Made by a program: the position numbers and the translations under genes. From positions 1 to 8,029 of the forward strand of contig UQRJ01000121.1 of the NCBI GenBank assembly GCA_900543345.1: a DNA stretch of 8,029 bases, written 5' to 3'. The notes under the pieces were generated by a model. It made no database searches. It was not told where the DNA came from and saw only the letters and a program-made list of their open reading frames with translations. Position 1 is the stretch's first letter; each line of letters opens with the position of its first letter. The DNA comes from an uncultured Sporolactobacillus sp. Lineage in GTDB: Bacteria > Bacillota > Bacilli > Bacillales > Sporolactobacillaceae. Shown in pieces: positions 1-5,447 of this stretch.

Positions 1-48
1 CGAGATGTCTTAGGGTCTCGTGGGCTCGGAGATGTGTATAAGAGACAG
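1..48 (+). other. Untrimmed Nextera i7-side adapter (library artefact)
   Basis: Not genomic DNA. Bases 1-6 (CGAGAT) match the end of the Illumina P7 sequence, 7-14 (GTCTTAGG) occupy the place of an 8-base i7 index, 15-29 read GTCTCGTGGGCTCGG (Nextera read-2 primer site), and 30-48 are the 19-bp Tn5 mosaic end AGATGTGTATAAGAGACAG. Genomic sequence starts at about 49. Bases 49-89 hold only the short region downstream of the first minus-strand gene, with no visible feature. Confidence 0.98.
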
Positions 49-89
49 CCACAATTGTCGCCTCGCTCGTGCAAAATCGTTCTTGTCTA

Positions 90-413
90 TTAGTCTAACA
101 CGACTTTACGGCGACTGGAGGGCAAACGATCGGCCGGTGTATTTTTCCAACGGATGCGGGAGTCTGCTTTGCCGTTTTCCGGCATAGCCGGCACTTTGCC
201 GATCCGATCAATCACTTCGCCGGTGACCAGTAAGCCAACGCCGGCGTCGGTGATCGATCGGCGGTACTCACCGCATAACCGGTCAATCCGGCTTTCCGTT
301 TCACGGATAATCCTGTTTTCCAGCTGCGCTAATTCAATCATCATTAAATCGATCCGATGAAGTGCGTCGTCTTTCGTTAGGCCTTTCTCCATGATGTCCG
401 TTTGCATGGGCAT
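90..413 (-). CDS. Uncharacterised 107-residue protein, divergent from recU
   Basis: I do not recognise a family. The ATG at 413 follows a strong Shine-Dalgarno AGGAGG (425-420) with a 6-base gap, and the gene ends in TAA (92-90), so it looks like a real intact gene. An in-frame ATG two codons later (407) is an alternative start. Residues about 14-55 are rich in charged residues with regularly spaced Leu/Ile (DALHRIDLMMIELAQLE, then RIIRETESRIDRL), which suggests a helical or short coiled-coil segment. The C-terminal third is basic (SRIRWKNTPADRLPSSRRK). There is no signal peptide, membrane segment or cysteine motif. It is probably a small soluble cytoplasmic protein. In B. subtilis, as I recall it, an unrelated and larger gene (yppC) lies on this side of recU, so this looks like a lineage-specific neighbour. 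The function is unknown. Confidence 0.7.
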   Translation of the reverse strand: MPMQTDIMEKGLTKDDALHRIDLMMIELAQLENRIIRETESRIDRLCGEYRRSITDAGVGLLVTGEVIDRIGKVPAMPENGKADSRIRWKNTPADRLPSSRRKVVLD

Positions 414-442
414 TCATCGCCTCCTGTTTATTGTAGAGTTCC

Positions 443-458
443 ACGGGCGGATGCCCGT
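443..458. repeat. Short inverted repeat in the divergent intergenic region
   Basis: ACGGGC (443-448) and GCCCGT (453-458) form a perfect 6-bp stem around a 4-base loop GGAT. It lies about 30 bases upstream of the 107-residue gene and about 75 bases upstream of the recU -35 position. There is no T-tract on either strand, so it is not an intrinsic terminator. It could be an operator or could be chance. Confidence 0.35.
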
Positions 459-530
459 TACCTGCCCGGTCGACAAAACTAGTAACCGACGGACAAATTT
501 TCTCCTGAATTGTGTGAAATAGAAACACTT

Positions 531-559
531 TTCCCCTCTTCTTCCCATTTTGCTATACT
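531..559 (+). promoter_or_regulatory. SigA-type extended -10 promoter for recU-ponA
   Basis: TATACT at 554-559 is preceded by TGC (551-553), giving the extended -10 form TGnTATACT. With a 17-base spacer the -35 position (531-536) reads TTCCCC, a poor match to TTGACA, which fits an extended -10 promoter. Transcription would begin near 566, leaving a leader of about 36 bases that contains the recU ribosome-binding site. No terminator or riboswitch is seen in this leader. Confidence 0.65.
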
Positions 560-601
560 TAACCTGTGTATTGTTTTTTTAAGGAAGGGGGTCCGAAAGA
601 C

Positions 602-1204
602 ATGACCGTTTTTTATCCGAACGGGAAGCCTTATACGGGTGATCAAACAGATGCATCGTCGGTAAATTACGGACACCGCGGCATGACTCTGGAAGAAGAT
701 CTGAACGTGACGAATCACTATTATCTGGAGAACGACCGGGCCGTCATCTATAAAAAGCCAACGCCCATCCAGATCGTTCATGTCGACTATCCGAAACGAA
801 GTGCTGCCAAAATCACCGAAGCTTATTTTCGCAAAGCGTCAACGACCGACTACAACGGGATATATAAAGGAAAGTATATTGATTTCGAAGCCAAGGAAAC
901 GACCGACAAGCATTGTCTCCCGCTGAAAAACTTTCATAGTCATCAGGTTGACCATATGCGGCGGATTCGCAAGCATGGAGGCATCGGCTTTATCATTGTC
1001 AAGTTTACTTATTCCGGAGAAGTCTTTCTGCTGGATGCGTCCATTCTATTCGAATGTTGGCACGCGGCTCAAAAGCCTGACGGTCGGAAATCGATCCCGA
1101 AAAAACTGTTTCAGGAACGGGGCCATCTGGTACCGCAGACCTATTTACCGCGGATTGATTACCTTCGCGTCGTAAATGAGGTATACTTTTTGAGCGAGTC
1201 ATAA
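602..1204 (+). CDS. recU: Holliday junction resolvase RecU
   Basis: RecU is the Bacillota Holliday-junction resolvase. It cuts four-way junctions symmetrically during recombination repair and chromosome segregation, works with RuvAB, and modulates RecA. The 200-residue product aligns end to end with B. subtilis RecU: YPNGK at 5-9, RGMTLEEDLN at 26-35, KKPTPIQIV at 51-59, YPKRSAA at 63-69, TTDYNGIYKG at 81-90, DFEAKET at 94-100 and PRIDYL at 183-188. The metal-binding catalytic residues of this PD-(D/E)xK-type nuclease are present as D83, E96 and K98, equivalent to B. subtilis D88, E101 and K103. The ATG at 602 is chosen because AAGGAAGGGGG (581-591) lies about 10 bases upstream and the product then starts at the family position; an upstream in-frame ATG at 566 precedes this site. 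ponA follows after 71 bases with no terminator, so the two are probably co-transcribed, as in B. subtilis. Confidence 0.97.
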   Translation: MTVFYPNGKPYTGDQTDASSVNYGHRGMTLEEDLNVTNHYYLENDRAVIYKKPTPIQIVHVDYPKRSAAKITEAYFRKASTTDYNGIYKGKYIDFEAKETTDKHCLPLKNFHSHQVDHMRRIRKHGGIGFIIVKFTYSGEVFLLDASILFECWHAAQKPDGRKSIPKKLFQERGHLVPQTYLPRIDYLRVVNEVYFLSES

Positions 1205-1275
1205 TCGACCGCGTGAGGCGAATACTATTGGGACCGTAAATAACGGACAGGCATTTCGGAAAGGTAGGATTCATT

Positions 1276-3720
1276 TTGGTTGAATATCACAGTCGAATGG
1301 AAAAACGACAGGCGAAAGAGATGAGTCGGCAAGACGCTCAACGAAAACGCCGTCGCGGTGCATCCGGAGGCAGGAAAAAAAGCGGTTGGTTTAAGCGTAT
1401 TCTAACCATTTTCTTATTACTTATTCTCTTTTTGATTCTTGCGGGTGCCGTGACCGTTTTTGCGATTATTCACAATGCCCCGGCTTTAAGCGCCAATGCG
1501 CTTCGTAATCCCGTTCCCTCAGTGTTTTACGATCAGGATAATAAAAAAGCGACATCGGTCGGCAGCGGCGAACACCGCGTCTATACGAAAATCGACGATA
1601 TTCCGATGATGGTTCAGGACGCGTTCATATCCACTGAGGACGTCCGCTTCTACCGGCACATCGGTATCGATCCGATCCGCATCATGGGAGCGGGCGTCGC
1701 TCAGTTTACCAAAGGTTATAAATCGGAAGGCGCGAGCACAATTACGCAACAGGTTGTCCGTAATGCGATGCTGACGCAAAATAAGACATTTACGCGTAAA
1801 ATTCAGGAGATGTATCTGGCGATTCAGCTCGAGAAGAAGTATACGAAAAAACAAATCCTCGAGATGTATCTGAATCAGATCTATCTCGGCGGCGGCCCGA
1901 CATACGGGGTCGGCGCGGCGGCTAACCGCTATTTCGGGATAAGTCTGAAAAAAATTACATTACCCGAGGCCGCCACGCTGGCGGCGATGACGCGTAATCC
2001 TGGTTATTATGATCCGATTAAATATCCTGAGCGGACGAAAGTGCGCCGCGATTTGGTTCTCGACCTGATGGTCAAAAACAAAGCGATTACGCAAACGCAA
2101 GCAGACCAGGCGAAAGCGGTCACAATGGCGCAGATGACGAAAAATCATCGTTCGACGCCGATCGAAAACCGCAAGTACGGAGCGTTTGTCGATTATGTGC
2201 GCAAGGAGGTACTCAGCGATAAGAGTCTGGGTATATCGGAAAAAGATTTTACCTCCGGCGGACTGAAAATCTATACGACGCTCGATCCGTCGGTTCAGGA
2301 CCGGACGCAGCGCATCTTAAATAATAGCGGCAACTATCCGGGAGTGCAGCGAAACTTCCAGGCGGCAGTGACGGTACTTGATACGCAGACGGGTGCGATC
2401 CGCGCGCTGGGCGGCGGACGGAATTATCATTATGGCAATCTGAATTATGCTTATCAGGAGAAAAACGGCGTCGGTTCCACCGCCAAACCGCTTGTTGATT
2501 ACGGCCCGGCCATCGAATATCTGAAATGGCCGACGAATTATCGAACGGAAGACGTCAAAACGGCGTACACTGGCGGTAAATCCGTCAGCGACTGGGATAA
2601 TAAATACATGGGGTCGATGACGATCCGGCGCGCTCTTTATCTGTCGCGCAATGTCCCGGCCGTACGGACGCTTCAGGCAGTGGATCGCTCGACAGGCGGC
2701 ACGGAAACCGTGCGCAACTTTGGCAAAAAACTTGGTTTCGATTGGCCGGCTCCGTCGCGTACCGGGGGCTTCAATGAAACGTATGCCATCGGCTCATTCA
2801 GTGCAACGACGACACAAATGGCCGGTGCCTACGCTGCATTCGGCAACAGCGGCATCTATAATCAACCGTATGCGGTGCGCAAGATCGTCAAACCCGACGG
2901 CGAAGTGATCAACCTTGAGCACAATCGTCACTTGGCAATGCATGACTACACGGCCTATATGATCACCGATATGCTCAAAGACGTTGTCACGAAAGGAACG
3001 GGAACGGCAGCCAATATCTCCGGTGCGTCGCTGGCCGGAAAAACCGGGACGACGAACATCGATGATCAATATGCGGCGCAACACGGCATATCGCCTGCCG
3101 GTCAGGAACATGGAGCCATCGACGCCTGGTTTGTCGGCTATACGAGCCGTTTGACGGCCGCCGTCTGGACCGGCTACGACACGAATCCTAAAAATTATAA
3201 AGGGTATAAGAAAAATGATCCGCAGTACGGCTCGTATCTCGGGTCGAACGAACAACGTTTCTCGCAATTGACATTTAAGTCGATCATGAGCCGTTTCATG
3301 ATCAATAATCCCGATTTTACGCGTCCGGATTCGGTCGTTTCACTCGGCGGCGGCGAACTCGGCGTGCGCAATTCGTCCGTCAATTCACATTATACTAATG
3401 ATTCAACAGATGGGTCGGCATCCTCGGCATCCAGTTCGTCGTCCAGCTCGAGCCAGTCCAGCTCGTCGAGCTCGGCTTCTTCTTCGAGCGCGTCGTCCTC
3501 CTCTTCTTCATCGGAGAGCCTGCCGGCGAGCAGCAGTTCGGGACAACCGTCAAGTGGCGGGAATAGCGGACAAAGCAATAATGGCGGCGGGAGCTCAAGA
3601 AGCTCGATACCTAGTAGAAGCAGCAATTCGTCCTCATCCTCGTCCGTCAAACAAAGCACATCCGGCAGTACCGGTACAAGGAAAAACAATAGTGCCGTTC
3701 AATCGGCGTCGTCACAATAA
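1276..3720 (+). CDS. ponA: Class A penicillin-binding protein 1A (bifunctional transglycosylase/transpeptidase)
   Basis: This membrane enzyme polymerises lipid II into glycan strands and crosslinks their stem peptides at the outer membrane face. Of 814 residues, 1-40 are a basic cytoplasmic tail (RKRRRG, GGRKKSGWFKR) and about 41-66 form the membrane anchor. The GT51 domain follows, with catalytic E121 in STEDVRFYRHIG, GASTITQQ at 152-159, RKIQE at 174-178 and KKQILEMYLNQIY at 191-203. The transpeptidase domain has STAK (nucleophile S401, K404), SRN (457-459) and KTGT (589-592), so both activities look intact. The domain ends near 685. Residues 711-814 are a serine-rich tail in place of the FN3-like domain and Asp/Asn/Gln-rich tail of B. 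subtilis PonA. The TTG at 1276 is chosen because AAGGTAGGA (1261-1269) lies 6 bases upstream; in-frame ATGs at 1297 and 1321 have weaker sites. The 71-base gap after recU shows no clear promoter. Confidence 0.97.
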   Translation: MVEYHSRMEKRQAKEMSRQDAQRKRRRGASGGRKKSGWFKRILTIFLLLILFLILAGAVTVFAIIHNAPALSANALRNPVPSVFYDQDNKKATSVGSGEHRVYTKIDDIPMMVQDAFISTEDVRFYRHIGIDPIRIMGAGVAQFTKGYKSEGASTITQQVVRNAMLTQNKTFTRKIQEMYLAIQLEKKYTKKQILEMYLNQIYLGGGPTYGVGAAANRYFGISLKKITLPEAATLAAMTRNPGYYDPIKYPERTKVRRDLVLDLMVKNKAITQTQADQAKAVTMAQMTKNHRSTPIENRKYGAFVDYVRKEVLSDKSLGISEKDFTSGGLKIYTTLDPSVQDRTQRILNNSGNYPGVQRNFQAAVTVLDTQTGAIRALGGGRNYHYGNLNYAYQEKNGVGSTAKPLVDYGPAIEYLKWPTNYRTEDVKTAYTGGKSVSDWDNKYMGSMTIRRALYLSRNVPAVRTLQAVDRSTGGTETVRNFGKKLGFDWPAPSRTGGFNETYAIGSFSATTTQMAGAYAAFGNSGIYNQPYAVRKIVKPDGEVINLEHNRHLAMHDYTAYMITDMLKDVVTKGTGTAANISGASLAGKTGTTNIDDQYAAQHGISPAGQEHGAIDAWFVGYTSRLTAAVWTGYDTNPKNYKGYKKNDPQYGSYLGSNEQRFSQLTFKSIMSRFMINNPDFTRPDSVVSLGGGELGVRNSSVNSHYTNDSTDGSASSASSSSSSSSQSSSSSSASSSSASSSSSSSESLPASSSSGQPSSGGNSGQSNNGGGSSRSSIPSRSSNSSSSSSVKQSTSGSTGTRKNNSAVQSASSQ
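3406..3717 (+). other. Serine-rich low-complexity C-terminal tail of PBP1A
   Basis: This stretch encodes PBP1A residues 711-814, slightly more than half of them serine, in runs of up to ten broken by Ala, Gln, Gly and Asn (for example SSASSSSSSSSQSSSSSSAS). The serine codons are mixed (TCG, TCC, AGC, TCT, TCA, AGT), so the DNA is not a simple tandem repeat; the bias is kept at protein level. Being after the extracellular transpeptidase domain, the tail would sit in the cell wall and probably acts as a flexible spacer. Its composition also creates long meaningless open frames on the opposite strand. Confidence 0.85.
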
Positions 3721-3770
3721 AAAAGGCTCTTCTGACGATAAAAATCAGAGCGATCATTGCAAAATAAAAG

Positions 3771-3809
3771 CGCCTGTCAATTCATTTTCAGCGGATGAAT
3801 TGACAGGCG
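3771..3809. terminator. Intrinsic terminator between convergent ponA and nth
   Basis: CGCCTGTCAATTCAT (3771-3785) and ATGAATTGACAGGCG (3795-3809) pair perfectly over 15 bp around a 9-base loop. Read on the minus strand, the hairpin is followed by CTTTTATTTTG, a good U-tract, so it should end the dnaD-nth transcript. On the plus strand it is followed only by TTTAACT, weaker but usable for ponA, whose stop codon is about 50 bases upstream. It is best read as a shared convergent terminator. Confidence 0.88.
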
Positions 3810-3820
3810 TTTAACTATCG

Positions 3821-3887
3821 GCGGCCGGACCTCTTTAGCCGCAAAGACAGCACTTGTTCTTCTAAAGGAGATTAGTTGCCCGACCGC
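3821..3887. other. Potentially structured intergenic segment between the ponA terminator and nth
   Basis: The bases between the terminator and the nth stop codon encode no credible protein but contain nested complementarity: GCGGCCGG (3821-3828) with CCGACCGC (3880-3887, one mismatch), CTCTTTAG (3831-3838) with CTAAAGGAG (3862-3870, one bulged G), and AAGACA (3844-3849) with TGTTCTT (3855-3861, one bulge). Together these would fold into one long imperfect hairpin. No known RNA family motif is recognised. It may be nth 3'-UTR structure, the remnant of a lost gene, or chance pairing in GC-rich DNA. Confidence 0.3.
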
Positions 3888-3928
3888 ATCGGCCGACCCG
3901 CTAGCAAATAAGACAGATGGCTTGATTT

Positions 3929-4606
3929 TTAGGCCTGTTCTGCTTTTTCGTCAACCCGTCCCTCCCGTTTCATCCGTTTCTGCCCTTCCCGGCACAAGTC
4001 AAGCAATGGACAAGCCGGGCAATTGGGATGCTGCGCCTTGCAGTGATAGCGTCCGAAGAAGATCAGTCGGTGATGAGTCGCAGACCACTGTGCTTTCGGT
4101 ACGCGCCGCATCAGCGTTTTCTCTACTTCCAAGACGCTGTCCTTCCACCGGCAGATCCCCAGCCGTTTACAGACGCGTTCGACGTGGGTATCGACCGCGA
4201 GTGCCGGTTCTGCGAAAGCAACCGAAAGAATGACATTGGCGGATTTCCGGCCGATACCCGGCAGCCGCATCAGCGCTTCCCGTGTCCTCGGCAGTTTGCC
4301 GTCATATTCGTCCAGCAACATTTGACACATCTGGCGGATATGTTTCGCTTTACTGTGAAAAAGGCCGATTGAGTGAATATCCCGTTCCAGTTCCTGCAGC
4401 GGGACGACAAGATAGTCTTCCGGTACACGGTATTTTTGAAAAAGATCCGCCGTGACGCGATTCACGAGCTGATCGGTGCATTGGGCCGAAAGCATAACGG
4501 CAATCGCCAGTTCGAAGGGACTGCTGTGCCGCAGTTCACAATGAGCGTCCGGAAACATCTCGGCAATGGTTTGCAGCACCCGGTCAATTTGTGCCTGATT
4601 CAGAAT
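3929..4606 (-). CDS. nth: Endonuclease III (DNA glycosylase / AP lyase)
   Basis: Nth removes oxidised pyrimidines from DNA and nicks the abasic site, starting base-excision repair. Counting from the start chosen here (225 residues), the helix-hairpin-helix LPGIGRKSAN carries the Schiff-base lysine K121. The catalytic aspartate is D139 in VDTHVERV. The [4Fe-4S] cluster cysteines C189, C196, C199 and C205 show the standard C-x6-C-x2-C-x5-C spacing. The sequence is close to B. subtilis Nth throughout (for example LGICRWKDSVLEVEKTLMR). The start is unusual. The first standard start codon is GTG at 4579 (216 residues), but it has no good ribosome site and loses nine family residues. An ATT at 4606 lies 9 bases after AAGGGGG and its product (I/M)LNQAQID matches the B. 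subtilis N-terminus MLNLKQIE register exactly. I take ATT as the more likely start. The gene is in the same frame as dnaD, 15 bases downstream of its stop, and is probably translationally coupled. Confidence 0.93.
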   Translation of the reverse strand: MLNQAQIDRVLQTIAEMFPDAHCELRHSSPFELAIAVMLSAQCTDQLVNRVTADLFQKYRVPEDYLVVPLQELERDIHSIGLFHSKAKHIRQMCQMLLDEYDGKLPRTREALMRLPGIGRKSANVILSVAFAEPALAVDTHVERVCKRLGICRWKDSVLEVEKTLMRRVPKAQWSATHHRLIFFGRYHCKAQHPNCPACPLLDLCREGQKRMKREGRVDEKAEQA

Positions 4607-4612
4607 GTCGAT

Positions 4613-4622
4613 CCGCCCCCTT
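4613..4622 (-). promoter_or_regulatory. Shine-Dalgarno of nth overlapping the dnaD stop codon
   Basis: On the minus strand the dnaD stop TGA (4624-4622) runs directly into AAGGGGG (4622-4616), which can pair with the 16S anti-Shine-Dalgarno with one G-U wobble. The distance to ATT (4606) is 9 bases, normal for Bacillota. The distance to the GTG at 4579 is 36 bases, far too long. This site therefore favours the non-canonical ATT start of nth. Confidence 0.6.
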
Positions 4623-5320
4623 CAACCTTGATCCAACCAGTCGTAGGATGGTTTTTTCGCTGTCGAACGATTGGCTTTTTCACTGCCCGCACGTCGGATA
4701 GGACGATGATTACGAATTCTGTCGCCATAAGCTTGAGCTTGTTCCAATGTCTTGATACCGTTCTTCTTCCATTCGAAGAGGATCCGATCAATATATCGGA
4801 AATTCAATTTTCCGGATATGACGGCTTCCCGCAGAGCGGCCTTGATCAGTGCCGGCGAATGATGATCTTCGTCCGTCCACATCGCCAACGTTTCGCACTC
4901 GATCGGCGACAGTGGGCGGCCAAATTCGCGTTCAAATAATGTATATAAAGCGTCCTCGCTTTTCTTCGTTTCATTAGACGCCGCGTCGCCGTATGCAAAG
5001 CGCAGCAATTTCTCCCAGAGCGGTTCCAGTGAATAAGCTTCCGAATAGATATTATTATCCGTTTTCTGAACGATCGAGAGAAACCCGTGTTGAACGAGGT
5101 TGCGCAATTCGTCGGCACAGGTCGTTTCATCCACGGTCATTCGGCTGGCCAGATTGTCGAATGTCGGAAAGGTGTCGCCCTTGCTGATAAATGAATGGAC
5201 CTCAAGCAGCAGCATGCATTCTCTCTCGTTTAAGCCGATATCGTGATAATGTTCCAATAATAGGGACGGGACGATAAGCGGGTCGTCTGTCATCAGTTTC
5301 AAAAGAAATTTCATGTCCAT
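4622..5320 (-). CDS. dnaD: DNA replication initiation / primosome protein DnaD
   Basis: DnaD works with DnaA, DnaB and DnaI to remodel DNA and load the replicative helicase at oriC and at stalled forks (PriA-dependent restart) in Bacillota. The product is 232 residues, the same length as B. subtilis DnaD as I recall it. The N-terminal winged-helix DDBH1 domain covers about 1-100 (LLEHYHDIGLNERE at 21-34, FPTFDNLASRM at 51-61). The C-terminal DDBH2 domain covers about 124-190 (RPLSPIECETLAMW at 135-148). It includes the DNA-binding YxxxIxxxW signature as YIDRILFEW (Y176, I180, W184) and ends in YDWLDQ. The ATG at 5320 is chosen because GAGGTG (5333-5328) lies 7 bases upstream and the product then fits the family; a longer open frame to 5395 would run through the promoter. 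A second ATG two codons later is possible. It is transcribed from its own promoter, with nth downstream. Confidence 0.96.
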   Translation of the reverse strand: MDMKFLLKLMTDDPLIVPSLLLEHYHDIGLNERECMLLLEVHSFISKGDTFPTFDNLASRMTVDETTCADELRNLVQHGFLSIVQKTDNNIYSEAYSLEPLWEKLLRFAYGDAASNETKKSEDALYTLFEREFGRPLSPIECETLAMWTDEDHHSPALIKAALREAVISGKLNFRYIDRILFEWKKNGIKTLEQAQAYGDRIRNHRPIRRAGSEKANRSTAKKPSYDWLDQG

Positions 5321-5339
5321 TTTTCGACACCTCGTCCCC

Positions 5340-5348
5340 ATTATAGCA
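5340..5348 (-). promoter_or_regulatory. Extended -10 promoter of dnaD-nth
   Basis: The minus strand reads TGCTATAAT (5348-5340), a consensus extended -10. At 17 bases upstream the -35 position (5368-5363) reads TCTCCG, which is not a -35 match and lies inside a palindrome. Transcription would start at about 5335-5332, giving a leader of only about 13-15 bases with the dnaD Shine-Dalgarno at its very 5' end. The promoter sits just after the asnS terminator, so dnaD-nth can be expressed independently of aspB-asnS. Confidence 0.7.
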
Positions 5349-5357
5349 TGACTAAAG

Positions 5358-5369
5358 ATCTCCGGAGAT
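5358..5369. promoter_or_regulatory. Perfect 12-bp palindrome in the dnaD promoter (operator candidate)
   Basis: ATCTCCGGAGAT is its own reverse complement and covers the -35 position of the dnaD promoter, 12 bases upstream of the -10 hexamer. A second inverted repeat, TTGAC-N5-GTCAA (5381-5395), lies just upstream. Both are placed where a repressor or activator dimer would bind. No known regulator box is recognised, so a regulatory role is inferred from position only. Confidence 0.4.
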
Positions 5370-5397
5370 GCAGATCGACTTTGACCGATTGTCAAGA

Positions 5398-5437
5398 GGC
5401 AAAAACGGCCGAGTCTTTTGGCCCGGCCGTTTTTGCC
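5398..5437. terminator. Intrinsic terminator after asnS
   Basis: GGCAAAAACGGCCG (5398-5411) and CGGCCGTTTTTGCC (5424-5437) are perfect 14-bp arms around a 12-base loop. On the minus strand the GC-rich core CGGCCG is followed by TTTTTGCC, a U-tract. It begins 10 bases after the asnS stop codon and should end the aspB-asnS transcript before dnaD. The A- and T-tracts on either side make it symmetric, so it could work in both directions. Confidence 0.92.
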
Positions 5438-5447
5438 AACGAACGAT

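Noticed and set aside
30..48. Tn5/IS50 end as a real transposon
   Set aside because: The 19-bp mosaic end is joined to Illumina primer and index sequence at both window ends, so it is a library adapter and not a mobile element.
430..435. TACAAT on the minus strand as a -10 for the 107-residue gene
   Set aside because: Transcription would begin at about 423, inside the gene's own Shine-Dalgarno (425-420), and no -35 is present.
566..601. Upstream ATG for recU at 566
   Set aside because: It precedes the strong ribosome site at 581-591 and lies at the predicted transcription start; the ATG at 602 fits the family.
3390..3689. Minus-strand open frame rich in Asp, Glu and Leu opposite the ponA tail
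   Set aside because: It is the mirror of serine codons (TCG, TCC, AGC, TCT) in the real gene; it has no ribosome site and its composition is artificial.
3726..3751. GCTCT...AGAGC hairpin just after the ponA stop as a terminator
   Set aside because: Only 5 bp with a 16-base loop and no T-tract; the strong hairpin at 3771-3809 explains termination.
3876..3911. Tiny plus-strand frame TTG...TAA behind AAAGGAG (3864-3870)
   Set aside because: It would encode about 11 residues with no support beyond the Shine-Dalgarno-like sequence, which is also part of a pairing segment.
4373..4939. Plus-strand 188-residue open frame
   Set aside because: It lies antisense to nth and dnaD, both firmly identified, and shows no family resemblance.
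5321..5395. Longer dnaD start at 5395
   Set aside because: The added 25 residues would be encoded by the promoter region; GAGGTG and the family length support the ATG at 5320.
5390..5395. TTGACA on the minus strand as the dnaD -35
   Set aside because: It is 44 bases from TATAAT, and no -10 lies 16-18 bases downstream of it.
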